From: Lepus europaeus
Taxonomy: Eukaryota; Chordata; Mammalia; Lagomorpha; Leporidae
Assembly (NCBI RefSeq): GCF_033115175.1
Contig: NC_084827.1
Location: forward strand, 177,631,401 to 177,695,400
Reading direction: 5' to 3'
DNA length: 64,000 nucleotides
Below are positions 1 through 52,683 of the stretch, in pieces. Position 1 is the stretch's first letter. Each line of letters opens with the position of its first letter. Made by a program: the position numbers and the translations under genes. The notes beneath the pieces are model-generated. The model had not been told where the DNA came from. It was given only the letters and a program-made list of their open reading frames with translations, and made no database searches.

Positions 1-568
1 GGCCCATAGCACTGTGGAAGCGTTCCTGCTTATTAGTTACCTCCCACAGCCTAGCACCCTATTTTGAACAAATGGTTTTACCAATAGATGCATGTTTGTT
101 TCCAGAACTGGTTCTTGGGTACACAGTACAAGTCCAATGTCTCCAATTAGGTAATGTGTCTAAGGTACACATTTTAGGGAAGTCTCATTACATTGTCCTT
201 CCTCCACAAAGAGAGAGTATTCTACATCCTCAAGTGGCCTCTGGAACATGCCTCTCCACCCGCCCCATAATCAGGATAAACACTGGTAGTGGGGGTCAAG
301 GTAAGCACAACACAGCTGCCATTTGTAACACTGGGGAGCTCACCCCTGGTGTTCTGACCATGAACAATAGTGCTTGTTTACCGGTGTGTATATTCCCACC
401 TGCTGGTAGAACTATGGATCGACCCACCGCCACTGGTAACTGTTGTGGGCAAAGGTAAATGTTTGCCCCAAGTGGACTTCTGGGGGTTTTCTTTGAAATT
501 GATCAGTGTTATCCATGAGCCCTCACGGACTTCAGGCTCCTGTAGCATGACACACATAGAACAAAAAT

Positions 569-908
569 GGGGGCTACCGTTGTGGCTCCAGCGTTTAAGC
601 CACTGCCTCAGATGCCCATATGAGCACCAGTTCAAGTCCCAGCTGCTCCACTTCTGATCCAGCTTCCAGATAACGCACCTGGCAGGGCAGCAGAAGATGG
701 GAGATCCTAATGAAGTTCCAGGTTCCTGGCTTCAGCCTGGCCCAGCCCCAGCTGTTGCAGTCATTTGGGGAGTGAACCAGCCAATGGAAGATCTTTTTCT
801 CTGTCTCTCCTCTCTCTGTGACTTTTCCATTCTTTTTTTTAAGAATTCAGAGTTTATTTATGTACTCATTCATTTAATATCTAGCCTTTCGGATAAATAA
901 ATTTTTTA
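569..908 (+). repeat. C-repeat SINE, interrupted
   Basis: Old diverged CSINE in sense orientation. It keeps the start GGGGGCTACCGTTGTGGC, the central 'agctgctccacttctgatccagc' region and an ATAAATAAA tail. About 50 bp of A/T-rich sequence (834-882) interrupts it just before the tail. Confidence 0.8.
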
Positions 909-984
909 ATAAACCAGCAATGCCACTGCCTTGAGATAACACTATTAGCATTTCACATATCCCAATCATTAACTAAGTGCTATT

Positions 985-1135
985 TACTGAACATCTATTA
1001 TAGAAAGGCCTCTGGCTCTTGCTGGAGATAACAGGATGAGAAAAGACCAACACATCTTTTGTCAGGCAGAATTTACAGTCTAGTTGGGGGAGACAGACCT
1101 TAATGAAATAGTGATGCAAATACATGTGAAGGTGC
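985..1135 (+). repeat. Probable old interspersed repeat
   Basis: Phrases such as 'ttactgaacatctatta' and 'tttacagtctagttggggga' resemble common ancient mammalian repeats that end in 'acaataaacaa'. The class cannot be settled by eye. Confidence 0.35.
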
Positions 1136-1598
1136 AACTAAAGGTACACATGTAGTGCCAAGATCTGATCTAGCTGTGAAAATGTGTTACCTGAAAGGTT
1201 GTGAGGAGGGGACTACTGAACTGAGAATGGAACAAGTTAGCAGGAGTGTGCCCAACACACATAGGAAACCCAAGGTCCCAGCAGAGGCAGGGAACATGGC
1301 GAGACCACAGAAGCTTCAGTGTGGCTGCCATCATCTGCAAGATAAAGTTGAGGAGCTGGGAAGACTGTAAACCTGGAATAGCTTAGTATCCTTCGTTTAG
1401 AAAGTATTCTTCATTCAACAAATTTTTCTTGTCTATGAGGAGCTAGGGACACATTTAAACAAACTGGATTTAAATCATACACTGCCGTTACTATGGACAA
1501 TTTTGTCAAAAAACAAACAGTAATTTAACATCTTATTATTGCAAATATGAATTGCACCCAACTTTCCACTATTCTTAACAATGCAATGACAAATGTCT

Positions 1599-1612
1599 TT
1601 TTTGTTTGTTTG

Positions 1613-1647
<35 letters not shown>

Positions 1648-1960
1648 ACAGGCAGAGTTAGACAGTGAGAGAGAGAGACAGAGAGAAAGGTCTTCCTTCC
1701 ATTGGTTCACCCCCCAAATGGCCGCCACAGCTGGCGCGTTGCACCGATCCGAAGCCAGGAGCCAGGTGCTTCTTCCTGGTCTCCCATGCGGGTGCAGGGC
1801 CCAAGGACTTGGGCCATCCTCCACTGCACTCCCGGGCCACAGCAGAGAGCTGGGCTGGAAGAGGAGCAACCGGGACAGAATCCGGCGCCCCGACCGAGAC
1901 TAGAACCCAGGGTACCGATGCAGCAGGTGGAGGATTAGCCTAGTGAGCTGCGGCACCGGC
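1599..1960 (-). repeat. C-repeat SINE, 'gacaggcagag' subfamily, with target duplication
   Basis: Full-length antisense CSINE of the variant that begins with (TTTTG)n then GACAGGCAGAG and ends CTAGTGAGCTGCGGCACCGGC. A perfect 12-bp target-site duplication TGACAAATGTCT flanks it at 1587-1598 and 1961-1972, so this is a fairly recent insertion. Confidence 0.92.
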
Positions 1961-2151
1961 TGACAAATGTCTCTGTGTGTGGATGTGTATTCAAACATTT
2001 CTTAGCATACATCCCTGCAAATGGAATAGCTGCCTGGGCAAATCTGCCAGCATTTCACTCGTAATCTCATCTGGGAAATCAGCACGCTCAGCTGTCAGAA
2101 TCTGATGCTGTCTTTGAAGTTGGTGCCACTATTACATTGGGGTTTTGTTTG

Positions 2152-2464
2152 GTTTTTTTTTTAGATTTTTATTTTATTTATTTGAAAGAGTTACAGAGAG
2201 AGAGGTGTTCCATCTGCTGGTTCACTCCCCAGATGACTGCAATGGCCAGAGCTGAGATGATCCAAAGCCAGGAGCCAGGAGCTTCTTCTGGGTCTCCCAA
2301 GTGGGTGCAGGGGCCCAAGGACTTGGGCCATCTTCCACTGCTTTCCCAGGCCTCAGCAGAAAGCTGGATCGGAAGTGGAGCAGCCGGGACTCGAACCGGC
2401 GCCCATCTGAGATGCCGGCACTGCAGGCCGCGTCTTTACCTGCTACGCCACAACGCCAGCCCCC
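2152..2464 (-). repeat. C-repeat SINE
   Basis: Full-length antisense CSINE: T-run, 'gatttttattttatttatttgaaag', the GTGGGTGCAGGGGCCCAAGG core, and an end at CAACGCCAGCCCCC. Imperfect target duplications surround it (CCACTATTACATTGGG upstream, CCACCATTACATTTGG downstream). Confidence 0.9.
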
Positions 2465-3024
2465 ACCATTACATTTGGGAGCATTCTCAGGTGACTTTTA
2501 GGATTTGCTTCTTCATTTGCTTCAGGGTGTGAGGAAAGCACGTCTATTCGACCCCCAAGGTTTCTTCTAACAACCCCACATGGACTGCCACAGGATTATT
2601 TTTAACTTCAGCTGCTCGGAAGCCCGACTGTCCTCCTCCCTGGCTCCACAGGAGAGGCTTCCTTCTCTGACCCTGAAGGCTCTTCCCCCGGACTGGGGAC
2701 ACGCCGGAAGAGAGGCAGCTTCTGACACTCCTTTCTTCCGTTCTGGCCTCCTACCTCGCCCACTTCCAATTTCACGACCTAAGTTCACTGCCCTGTTAGA
2801 GAAAAACCCACGGAGTTTCAGTTCCGTCACAGACCCAGGTGGTCCACACTGGGCTTCTCTCCCCTTCAACATCTGCGGGTATTGCATTGCCCTCAAAGCT
2901 TAGTCATGCTCAGGGTGAACGTCTGGGATCCTAATGACCGACACAAACTGACAGCATTCACATCTTCCTTTAGCTCCTGTTTGCATTCCATTTCTCCTGT
3001 CACCTGTCACAAAGCACACCAAAC

Positions 3025-3190
3025 ACCCGAGTAAGGGAAAGAGCTTATTGGGGAAAACCCAGCAGACTGGAGGGAAGGGGCGAAGAGGGAAAAGGAGAGA
3101 AAGAGGAGAGAGGAGAGGATAGATTGGGAGGCTAGAGAGGAGAAGAGAGACAAGAGGGGCCAAGCGAGCCCCGTGTTCAGGAACAGGCCC
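3025..3190. repeat. Purine-rich low-complexity block, possibly part of an LTR or other repeat
   Basis: A long GA-rich run (about 3065-3160) lies between 'aaagagcttattggggaaaa' and 'caggcccttttaaaac'. The arrangement suggests a repeat or a decayed LTR, but no termini, target duplication or retroviral gene is visible. Classification stays open. Confidence 0.3.
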
Positions 3191-3762
3191 TTTTAAAACT
3201 TTGCTGGAGGGCGGCAGGGAAGCAGGAGCAGCGAATCCCATTAGGATGGCGGTGGAGCTTGACCACAGCGGTTGGGCCATGTGGCCACCTGGCTTCCAGC
3301 AATGGCGGCGGGGGCTAGAGCCTGGGATGTAAGTCAGGGTGTATAGATCGCGCCATAGATAAAACTGCGCCACCTCCACTACCAAAAAAATAATAAATAA
3401 AACCACAACCAGCAACTACTTCAAGGTCAGCGGGATGCTCTGGCCTTGTGCAGGGAAAGTTCCTAACCGCGCGCTGGGCACGGTGCTAACTGCAGTACAG
3501 AGGCTTCCCGTGTCAACCCTCGTCACTAAAGGCCCCATCGACTTGGGGGAAGCTGAGAACTACCGTGAGGGGCGTGCCTCCACCTGGTTTTAAACGGAGA
3601 TTAAAAGAAAAAAAAGAGGAAAAAAAAAAAGAAGAAGAAAAAATACAAAAAGCAGGGAAAGCATCAACGAAAACAAGCAGGCAAGCCAGGGTTGAGCCTC
3701 CCGCGCGGCCAGGACGCCTCCCAGCGGCCGACTTCCTGCACGCTACGCTTCCGGCTTCGCGC

Positions 3763-3770
3763 TGACGTCA
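3763..3770. promoter_or_regulatory. CRE (CREB/ATF site)
   Basis: Perfect palindrome TGACGTCA in the CpG-rich promoter, about 260 bp before the ATG16L1 start codon. CREB/ATF family proteins bind this motif; use in this gene is inferred from position only. Confidence 0.6.
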
Positions 3771-3892
3771 CTAGCGAGCGCCTTTCGTCGGCCCCAGTCG
3801 CGTACGTGGAGGGGCGTGGCACGTCGGCGGCGGAGGCGGGCCTTCCGGGTCTCGCCCAAACCATTTCCGTCGGGAGGCGGAAGGCGTCCCGG

Positions 3893-3922
3893 ATGGTCTC
3901 GCGCGCGGCCTGTGCGAGGTGA
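3893..3922 (+). other. Upstream ORF 1 in the ATG16L1 leader
   Basis: ATG at 3893 opens a nine-codon frame ending at TGA 3920-3922, 109 nt before the main ATG. It counts as a uORF only if transcription begins upstream of it, which the sequence cannot show. Confidence 0.4.
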
Positions 3923-3962
3923 ACCCTGAGGCTGCCGGCGGTCCCGTGCCGAGGTCTGTCTC

Positions 3963-4010
3963 ATGCTGCGGGCTGCGGCCAGCGGCCTCCGCTCGCACCA
4001 GCGGCGCTGA
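3963..4010 (+). other. Upstream ORF 2 in the ATG16L1 leader
   Basis: ATG at 3963 opens a 15-codon frame (MLRAAASGLRSHQRR) that stops at TGA 4008-4010, 21 nt before the ATG16L1 start. It lies close enough to the start codon to be in the leader of most transcripts and could reduce or gate initiation. Confidence 0.5.
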
Positions 4011-45266
<41,256 letters not shown>

Positions 45267-45872
45267 TGGACCTCCCGGGAGAAGCACAGGACTCTGCAGC
45301 TCTGTCCTGGTGAATGTGTGTCTGCCCAGAGAAGGGCTCAGGCCAAGGCTCAGTGGCCTTTTCAACAGGATTTCCTAGACTTCTGACTGAGGTCTGTAAT
45401 GGCCCGGAAGAATCACACTGAAACAATCTGACCCTGTGGTCGCTCAGCAGAGGTCCAGGTTCCTGCCCTGCTTCCAGTGGGAAACACTACTAGCTCTGAT
45501 CTTCCATACCTCATTGGGCGGGGGAGCACGGGCCCCTGCTGGGTCTCCTCACTGGACAGCAGTGCCAAAAACACCCGACCTGTCCGGGCGTCGGTTCGCT
45601 CTGTGCTTTCTCCTGGCCTTCCAGTCTGTTCTCACCCAATGCATGTTCCCCCCCTTGGGCGCGTTTGCTCCATGAAATCGCTTTAAACATAAGATTAATG
45701 GGAACCCCAGCCCAGGGCCCATCCCGATGCTGAGGAGACCCTGGGGATGGGCCAGGGCTTCTGTGCAGATCACGTCTGACCCCTCGGAAGCTCCTGACGT
45801 CCCTGCAACTGTTCTTCAGAGCTTCTGACTCGCTGTCCCCAGCACGTCTGCCTATCTATTTCCTGATCAAGA

Positions 45873-45878
45873 AATAAA
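45873..45878 (+). terminator. Proximal polyadenylation signal
   Basis: AATAAA within the 3'UTR, 607 nt after the stop codon; a possible alternative end giving a short 3'UTR. Confidence 0.45.
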
Positions 45879-46461
45879 CACCCATTTGGCTTCTAAGTAG
45901 AGGAGGAAGCGTGGAAACCTCCTGCCAGAGTGGATTTACTGCGGTGTGAGGAGCGTGCTCCTGTGTCGCTCGGCACATGCTCAGAAGGCGGCTGCACACC
46001 ACGTCTGCTGGTGGCGAGGGGCGTGACGCCTCAGCTGCACTGCCCTGCGTTGGCCTGACCGTGCCGCTGGGCTGCAGGGCAGGACGCCGCGTCCAGGAAG
46101 CACCGGGCCATCTTCCTGGTGCAGGAGTTGCCGTGAAAGCCAGGGAAAGATGCCCATCTCTACCTGTGCGTTAGATTGCAGTTCTGGGTGTCTGAAGCAC
46201 CAGTGTTTGTATCACTTTTTAATTTGCACTTTATTTTCCCCTCCCTCACTTTGTTCTCTGCACAGTTGGGGATTGAGTGATGGCCTGGGGGTGAGGAATG
46301 AGGCCTGGGGCGGCCTCTCTAGCCTTCGCCTCCCCTGCCCACGTCGCCCCTCTGCGGTTTGCCCTTAGAGGACTTGTGTTCACGTTCAGGGGAGCTGAAA
46401 TTCAAAGGCCAGGGCACATCATTTATTTATTTAATTATGTTGCCCACAAAACTTGATTGTA

Positions 46462-46467
46462 AATAAA
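46462..46467 (+). terminator. Distal polyadenylation signal
   Basis: AATAAA in 'gattgtaaataaagaaaaat', followed within 40 nt by a GT-rich stretch ('cttgtctctgggtgtcattt'), the usual downstream element. Confidence 0.7.
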
Positions 46468-48693
46468 GAAAAATCTTCTATACTTTTCAAACTCCTTGTC
46501 TCTGGGTGTCATTTATTCTCCTTTGTCTTGAAGGAAAGAGCTCATTGATTTTCCTGGTGTCCATTTAAAAGCAGTGGATGGTACTTCCCTAACGTCCCTC
46601 GTCGTCCCTCACGTCGGCCCCATTCCACTCGTCGTCTGTGCCTGTGAACAGCAGTTATAGTGCAGTGCTGGTCGCCAGCTCTGCACTAGTGCTGCGGGAG
46701 CCGCTCCTCGGGGGCCACGTGGACTGGGTGTGTCTCCTCTTGGCCAAGCTCCTTGGGAGTTCGCAGCTTAGATACCTAACAGGCAGACTGAGCCACGGCA
46801 GGTTCTGATCGTCACCCTGGAAGGACACTCGCCCAGCCCAACTGCTAGAGTCAAGGTTCTCCGAGACAGCCCACATTCCACATGACAGCTGGCCGAGCCC
46901 CTGCAGTCACTACCAGGAGGCAGGTGAGCCTCCAAGTTGACCCCAGGGAAGTGTGGCAGCGGCCTCGGAGGGAATCCTGACTGTTGGCTGTGCTTTTATC
47001 TGTCTGAGCTCTCTGCCACATTGAACTCTTCAGGTCCTTTATCTGCTGAGCTAAAGGCGTGGGGTCACACTGCACTGGGGGAAGTGACCTTTCTTCTTAA
47101 CCCGAGATCTCCACCTTCCTTGCCCTGCTCAGGCTCCACTGGTCAGCAGGGAACCACATGGCTGCTTTTTAATTTCCTAGGCTGTGCGCGTTGAGAAGAA
47201 CCAGCTGCCTTCCAGGTGTTTGGTGCCAGCTCACACCTGGGTTGGGAATGTCGTCTGCTGCAAATACCTACTTTGATCCAGGTATTAACATATCTCATAG
47301 TTGGAGGGTTTTGAACCTTTACATGGATTTAGATTGCCTGGGTTACTTCCTGGTACAGTATAAGTTTAAGGCCTTGTTTTTAAAGCGTCTGTTGTATGTG
47401 CACTGCCCTTTGTCGTGTGTGTTGTAAAGCCTCCTGCACCTTTCACGTCGTGGCCCACAGGAGACAAAGTCTGGATGGACACTGCAGTAAGTGGACAAAG
47501 TCTGGCTCAGCTGAGGGCCCACGCTGGGAAGTGTGGTGCCAAGTGCACCAGAGTGTGCAGAGCTGCCTTTGTGTCCACATCCACAGCACAGCAGTGGCTT
47601 CCGTTAACTGGACGTTTTGCAGTGTGGACGTTCCGCTCATCACCTGCGTGGGGCAGCAGAAGACAAGTGTCAACAGTGAGCTGCTGTCTTATCCCAACAC
47701 CGGTTGCCGGGGTAGAGAAATCACAGACTTGTTTTTAGGAGATGCCTAGGCTAGATGATACTAAAAAACAAGGAGTCTGGCCTCACAGCTGAGTGAGGAG
47801 TTGTCTCATGTGAGCACCCTGGGCCCTCCCCCCTCCAGGCCCACAGGGGAGGGGGACACATCCAGAAAGCCCCCACTTTCCTAGATTCCACGTCTCATCT
47901 AACAGACTGCGGAAGTCTGGTATAGCATGAGGTGTGTCTGTGTCCTCGTAGGTTGGGTAAGCGGGCGTGGGGTACGTGGTACTCGCCCGTAGCCAGTAAG
48001 ACTGGCCCCGAAGGATTCTTAGCTGCCTCGCCTCAGCAGAACTTGATTTCTGACCTCCAGGAGCCCTGGCTTTTCATTCCTACCGCTTTCTGTCTGGCCT
48101 GTGCAATCCAGCTTCTCCCGTTGCCTGTGCGCCCATCTGTGCATGTCTCCCTCAGGTGCTCCACGCCCGTAGTGATCCTCCCAGCATCGTGCACCTTCAC
48201 ATTCGTCTCTCACCCTTGGCTGACTGCAGGCATGGTGAGGACCTGCACATCAGGGCAGAGGCAGAACTTGAACAGGTCAGCAGCCCCGTAAGGAGTGTTT
48301 GCCCACCCCCACCCGGCCTTTGGTCAGTGTTGCTTCACGACTCCCAGAGTGCTTTTCCTGAGTGTCTTGAAATGGGCTTCAGGTGTGTGTGTCATGCCCA
48401 TAACTCAGCGTGCGCCTGTAGCATCAGTTCATGTGCCGAGTGGGAAGCTGTAGCCCTGCACATAGCAGTGTGCCGAGCTTTGGATTGGCTCTGCCCTGGA
48501 GGAGAGGCAGGTGCGCTGGTGAGCCAGGCAGGAAGAAGACCTTTGTGGTTTCTGGTTTCTAGTACAAAGCCCTGGGTTCTGTTTCCCTCAGTGGCACACA
48601 CATGGATGGTTCTGACACAGGTCTCGGGAGCCACTGTGTTCTCAGTACCCAGCAGAATGGCACACACAGGGCAGTCGAGAAAATGTCTATCTC

Positions 48694-48981
48694 AGGGGTG
48701 GGCGTTTGGTTAAGATGCCCTTGGGTACTGCGTCCCGTATCAGAGTGTGTGGGCCTGAGTCCCCGCTTCACATCCAACTCCAGCTTCCCGCTCATGGGCA
48801 ACCTGGGAGGCAGCAGGTGACGGCTCCAGTACTTGGGTCTCTGCCACCCACGCAGGAGACCTAGGTTGGGTTCCTAGCTCCTGGCTTTAGCTGCCCAGCC
48901 CTAGCCAGCTGGGCTTCGGGGTGTCTGGGGAGTGAACCAGTGGATGGAAGATTTCTCTGTCTCCCTGCCCTTCAATAAAAA
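48694..48981 (+). repeat. C-repeat SINE, old
   Basis: Sense copy from 'aggggtgggcgtttggttaa' to 'ccttcaataaaaagtg'; tail-to-tail with the next. Confidence 0.82.
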
Positions 48982-48983
48982 GT

Positions 48984-49292
48984 GTTACTTTCTAATTTGA
49001 AAGAGTTACAGAGGGAGGGAGAGACAGATAGACCTTCCATCCAAATCTGCTGGTCTACTCCTCAGAGGGCCCCAGTGGCCAGTACTGGGCCAGGCCAAAG
49101 CCAGGAGCATCCTCCAGGTCTCCTGCGAGGGTAGCGGGGCACAAACACCTGGGCCATCCTCCACTGCTTTTTCCAAGCCATTAGCAGGGAGCTGGATCAG
49201 AAATGGTGCAGCGGAGACATGAACAAGTTCCCATATAGGATGCCAGCATCGCAGGTGGCAACTTTACCCGCTGTGCCATGATAGCAGCCCCC
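48984..49292 (-). repeat. C-repeat SINE
   Basis: Antisense copy from 'gttactttctaatttgaaag' to GTGCCATGATAGCAGCCCCC. Confidence 0.85.
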
Positions 49293-49318
49293 AAAAATAA
49301 ATAAATAAATAAATAAAT
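49293..49318. repeat. (AAAT)n microsatellite
   Basis: Six ATAA units between a SINE and the LINE-1 end. Confidence 0.9.
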
Positions 49319-49930
49319 TGATTTTTTTAACTTGTATTTAGTTAATATTAATTTCCAAAGTACAGTTTATGGATTACAATGGCTTTCCCCCCCCCCATAA
49401 CTTCCCTCCCACCCGCAGTCCTCCCATCTCCCGCTCCCTCTCTCATTCCATTCATATCAAGATTCATTTTCAATTATCTTTATATACAGAAGATCGATTT
49501 AGTATATACTAAGTAAAGATTTTATCAGTTTGCACCCACACAGAACATAAAGTATAAAATACTGTTTCAGTACTAGTTATAGCATTAATTCACATTGAAC
49601 AACACATTAAGGACAGAGACCCTACATGAGGAGTAAGTGCACAGTGACTCCTGTTGTTGACTTAACAAATTGACACTCTTGTTTATGGTATCAGTAATCT
49701 CCCTAGGCTCTTGTCATGAGTTGCCAAGGCTATGGAAGCCTTTTGAGTTCACCAACTTTGATCTTATTCCAACAGGGTCATAGTCAAAGTGGAAGTTCAT
49801 TCCTCCCTTCAGAGAAAGGTACCTCCTTCTTTGATGGCCCCGTTCTTTCTACTGGGATCTCACTCGCAGAGATCTTTCATTTAGGTCTTCTTTTTTTGTT
49901 TTTTTGCCAGAGTGTCTTGGCTTTCCATGC
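49319..49930 (-). mobile_element. LINE-1 3' end (rabbit type), 5'-truncated
   Basis: Antisense 3'UTR of a lagomorph L1: 'ttagttaatattaatttcca', 'aagtacagtttatggattac', a C-run followed by 'ataacttccctcccacccgc', then 'tcccgctccctctctcattc'. On the minus strand this is the purine-rich, G-rich tract typical of L1 3'UTRs. No ORF2 remains; the exact inner boundary is uncertain. Confidence 0.75.
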
Positions 49931-50087
49931 CTAACCAAAAATAAATTTTATAACATGAGAAACAGCAAGCATTTTTAGAAGTTGTTTAGTAGAATTTAAT
50001 CTGAAAGACAGCCCCAAGATAGTGGATCAGAGCCAGCTAAAAGGAAGAGACAACAGGGGTGGAGAGTGACTTTAAGAATAAATGAGA

Positions 50088-50350
50088 GGGTGAGCATTGT
50101 GGGGCAGTGTGTTAAGCTGCGTCTTGGGGTGCTCGCATCCCGCATCTGAGTGCCAGGTTCACGTTCTGTCTGCTTCCCATCCAGCTTTCTGCTGATGCAC
50201 TTGTTGGGCAGTGGATGATGGCCCACGTCCTTCGGCTCCTGCCTCCTGCACGAAAGACCCAGGTGGAATTCCTGGTTCCTGGCTTCAGCCTGGCCTGGCC
50301 CTGGCTGTGGAAGATTCTCTGTCCCTCTACCTTTTTAAATAAATCTTTAA
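50088..50350 (+). repeat. C-repeat SINE, old
   Basis: Sense copy from 'gggtgagcattgtggggcag' to TTTTTAAATAAATCTTTAAC, followed by a (TG)n run at 50353-50379. Confidence 0.82.
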
Positions 50351-50352
50351 CT

Positions 50353-50379
50353 GTATGTGTGTGTGTTTGTGTGTGTGTG
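50353..50379. repeat. (TG)n microsatellite
   Basis: Short imperfect TG run grown at the SINE tail. Confidence 0.85.
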
Positions 50380-50392
50380 CATACACACATAC

Positions 50393-50722
50393 TTTTTTAA
50401 AAAAGATTTATTTTTATTATTGATTTGAAAGAGTTACACAGAGGAGAGAGAGAGAGAGAGAGAGGTCTTCCATCCGTTCGTTCACTCCCCAATTGGCCAC
50501 AACAGCTGGTGCTGTGCTGATCAGGAGCCAGGAGCCTCTTCCAGGTCTCCCACTCGGGTGCAGGGGCCCAAGCACTTGGGCCATCTTCTACTGCTTTCCC
50601 AGACCATAGCAGGGAGCTGGATCAGAAGTGGAGCAGCCATGTCATGAACCAGCGCCCATATGGGATGCCAGCACAGAGGCAGTGGCTTTACCACTGTGGC
50701 GCTACACCACAGCGCTAGCCCC
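50393..50722 (-). repeat. C-repeat SINE
   Basis: Antisense copy from 'ttttttaaaaaagatttatt' to CACAGCGCTAGCCCCACCC. Confidence 0.92.
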
Positions 50723-50837
50723 ACCCCCATGTTTTAAAGACAAATATTTGTAGAAATTTTGCTCTCTGTTATGAGCCTTATGTATCATAATATTGAAAGC
50801 GTTATTTTAAAAGAACTTATTGAGATTCTCATAAAAA

Positions 50838-51095
50838 ATTTTTAAGATTTATTTATTTGAAAGGCAGAGTTATGGGGCGAGAGGGAGGGCGAGATGAAGA
50901 AAGAACGTCGGTCCACTGGTTCACTCCCCAGATGGCTGTCGTAACCATGAGCCAGGCCGAAGCCAGGAGCTGCTTCCCCAGGCACATTATCAGAGAGCTG
51001 GATCAGAAGTAGAGCAGCTGGACTCAAACCAGTGCTCCTATGGGAGGCCACCATTCCAGGCAGTAGCTTAACCCACTGCGTTATAACCAGCCCCC
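50838..51095 (-). repeat. C-repeat SINE, internally deleted
   Basis: Antisense copy from 'aatttttaagatttatttat' to TTATAACCAGCCCCC; about 60 bp of the core is missing. Confidence 0.85.
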
Positions 51096-51474
51096 ATGTA
51101 AACTATTTAAAATGAACAATTCAGTGTGCAGGCAGCAGCTCCAGTTCCAACCGAAAAGGGAAGTCTGTGTTCTTCATGCACTTGATCGTAGCAATGGGTC
51201 TGTGTTGAAAAGTGGCCTCTCCCCAAGAAAGACCTGTCTGTAATTGTGTATGTAACTTCAGGAGGCTCACGGGATCCGTTCACAGGGCCTCGAACTGGCT
51301 GCCTCTTTGTTAAAACTCCCTTCAGTGTTGGGAGCCCATGGTATAGACCTGCAGAAGGCCAAAGAAGCACACGGGACCATCAGCCTCATATTTGGGGAGG
51401 GCAAGAGACGATCTTGATCAGAACCTGCCTCTACTCTGCACAGAACTCTACCTTTAAAACCAAGGGCGGGGCAG

Positions 51475-51750
51475 AGTTTTATTTATTTGAAAGGGAGAGT
51501 ACCGCAGAGATCTTCCAACTGCTGGTTCACTCCCCAAATGGTTGCCACGACTGGGACTGTTCTGGGCCAAAGCCAAGAGTTCCGTCCAGGTCTCCCACGC
51601 GGGTGCAGGGGCCCAAGTACGTGGGCCATCCTCTGCTGCTTTCCCAGGTGTATTAGCAGTTTGCTGGATGGGAAGCGGAACAGCCAGGACTCGAGCTGGC
51701 ACTCTGATGTGAGGTGCCGGGGTCGCAGGCAGAGCTTACCCCACTGTACC
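51475..51750 (-). repeat. C-repeat SINE
   Basis: Antisense copy from 'gagttttatttatttgaaag' to 'accccactgtacc'. Confidence 0.85.
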
Positions 51751-52202
51751 TTTTTAAGGGATTGATCTCCACATCACACGAATCCTCTCAGCCTTGCAAA
51801 CACAGGCCAGGTCATGGGATCGCATGCTGACAGAGAAAGGGGAGTGGCGGCCTGGCCTCAGGTCCGCAGTGGGCTCAGCAGTGGCCTGCGGAGCCCAGAC
51901 GCCAGTCTAGGGCTGTTTGCTCAGCACGTTCCTGCCGTGCCCGCTGTTTCCAGCATGCCTCGAGACACACATTTGACGAGGTGGGGCCTCTGGTGAGGGG
52001 GTTCACTGCCCACGCGGAAGGAGTGGTGTGTGGAAGACATCCTAGATGAACTCGGAGCAGTGGGGAGAAGGACGCAGCAAACATTCCAGCCTAACCATTT
52101 TTGTAATGTTTTGAAGAAAGGTGGGAATATGACAAGGTGGGGAGCTCCACACTCCTGGGAGCATTCACCAGCTTCTTGCTGGGGGTGCTGCAGGAGACTC
52201 GG

Positions 52203-52523
52203 GGGGCAGCGTCCTGACCTTACAGGTTAAGCCTTCTGCCACACCGGCATCCCATATGGCACTGGTTCAAGTCCCAGCTGCTCCACTTCTGATCCAGCTC
52301 CCCGCTAATGTACTGGGAGAGCAGTAGAAGATGGCCTAAGTGCTTGGGCCCCTGCACCCATGTGGGAGACCCAGGAGAAGCTCCTGGCTCCTGGCCGTGG
52401 CTTGGCCTAGCCCTGGCTGTTGTGGCTACTTGGGATTGAACCAGTGGATGGAAGATCTCGGTCTCTCCCTCTCTGTAATTCTGACTTTCAAATAAATTAA
52501 TTATTAAAAAAAAAAAAAAAAAA
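52203..52523 (+). repeat. C-repeat SINE
   Basis: Sense copy from 'ggggcagcgtcctgacctta' to AAATAAATTAATTATT plus an A-run of about 18. Confidence 0.88.
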
Positions 52524-52683
52524 GACTCAAGTAAGGTATGGAATGTGGACATGGCTAAAAAAAAAGTCTTCATGCCTTGAGAAGCCATGGGATTGCATCT
52601 GTAATCTCAGGATTTCAGGTATTGCTAGCCAGTTCAATCCCAAACAGCCCTGTGTTCTTCAAGCTGAGAGATACAAAGGAGCC

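Larger units (their letters stand above)
1..3690. other. Intergenic region upstream of ATG16L1
   Basis: No gene is supported here. The stretch holds three C-repeat SINEs (569-908, 1599-1960, 2152-2464), a stretch at about 985-1135 that resembles an old mammalian-wide repeat, a purine-rich block at 3025-3190, and an A-rich tract at 3600-3660 just before the CpG-rich promoter. Open frames in this part are short and fall in repeats or on both strands without splice logic. In human the upstream neighbour is INPP5D, tens of kilobases away, so its absence here is expected. Confidence 0.7.
45267..46490 (+). other. ATG16L1: ATG16L1 3' untranslated region
   Basis: About 1.2 kb continuous with exon 18, without interspersed repeats, ending shortly after the AATAAA at 46462-46467. 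The end point is an estimate (15-30 nt past the signal). Confidence 0.75.

Noticed and set aside
1-560. Possible 3' end of the upstream gene INPP5D
   Set aside because: No exon, stop codon context or polyadenylation signal matching INPP5D could be recognised.
48156-48713. 185-codon frame in the ATG16L1-SAG interval
   Set aside because: Cysteine- and histidine-rich chance translation with an overlapping minus-strand frame and no recognised domain.
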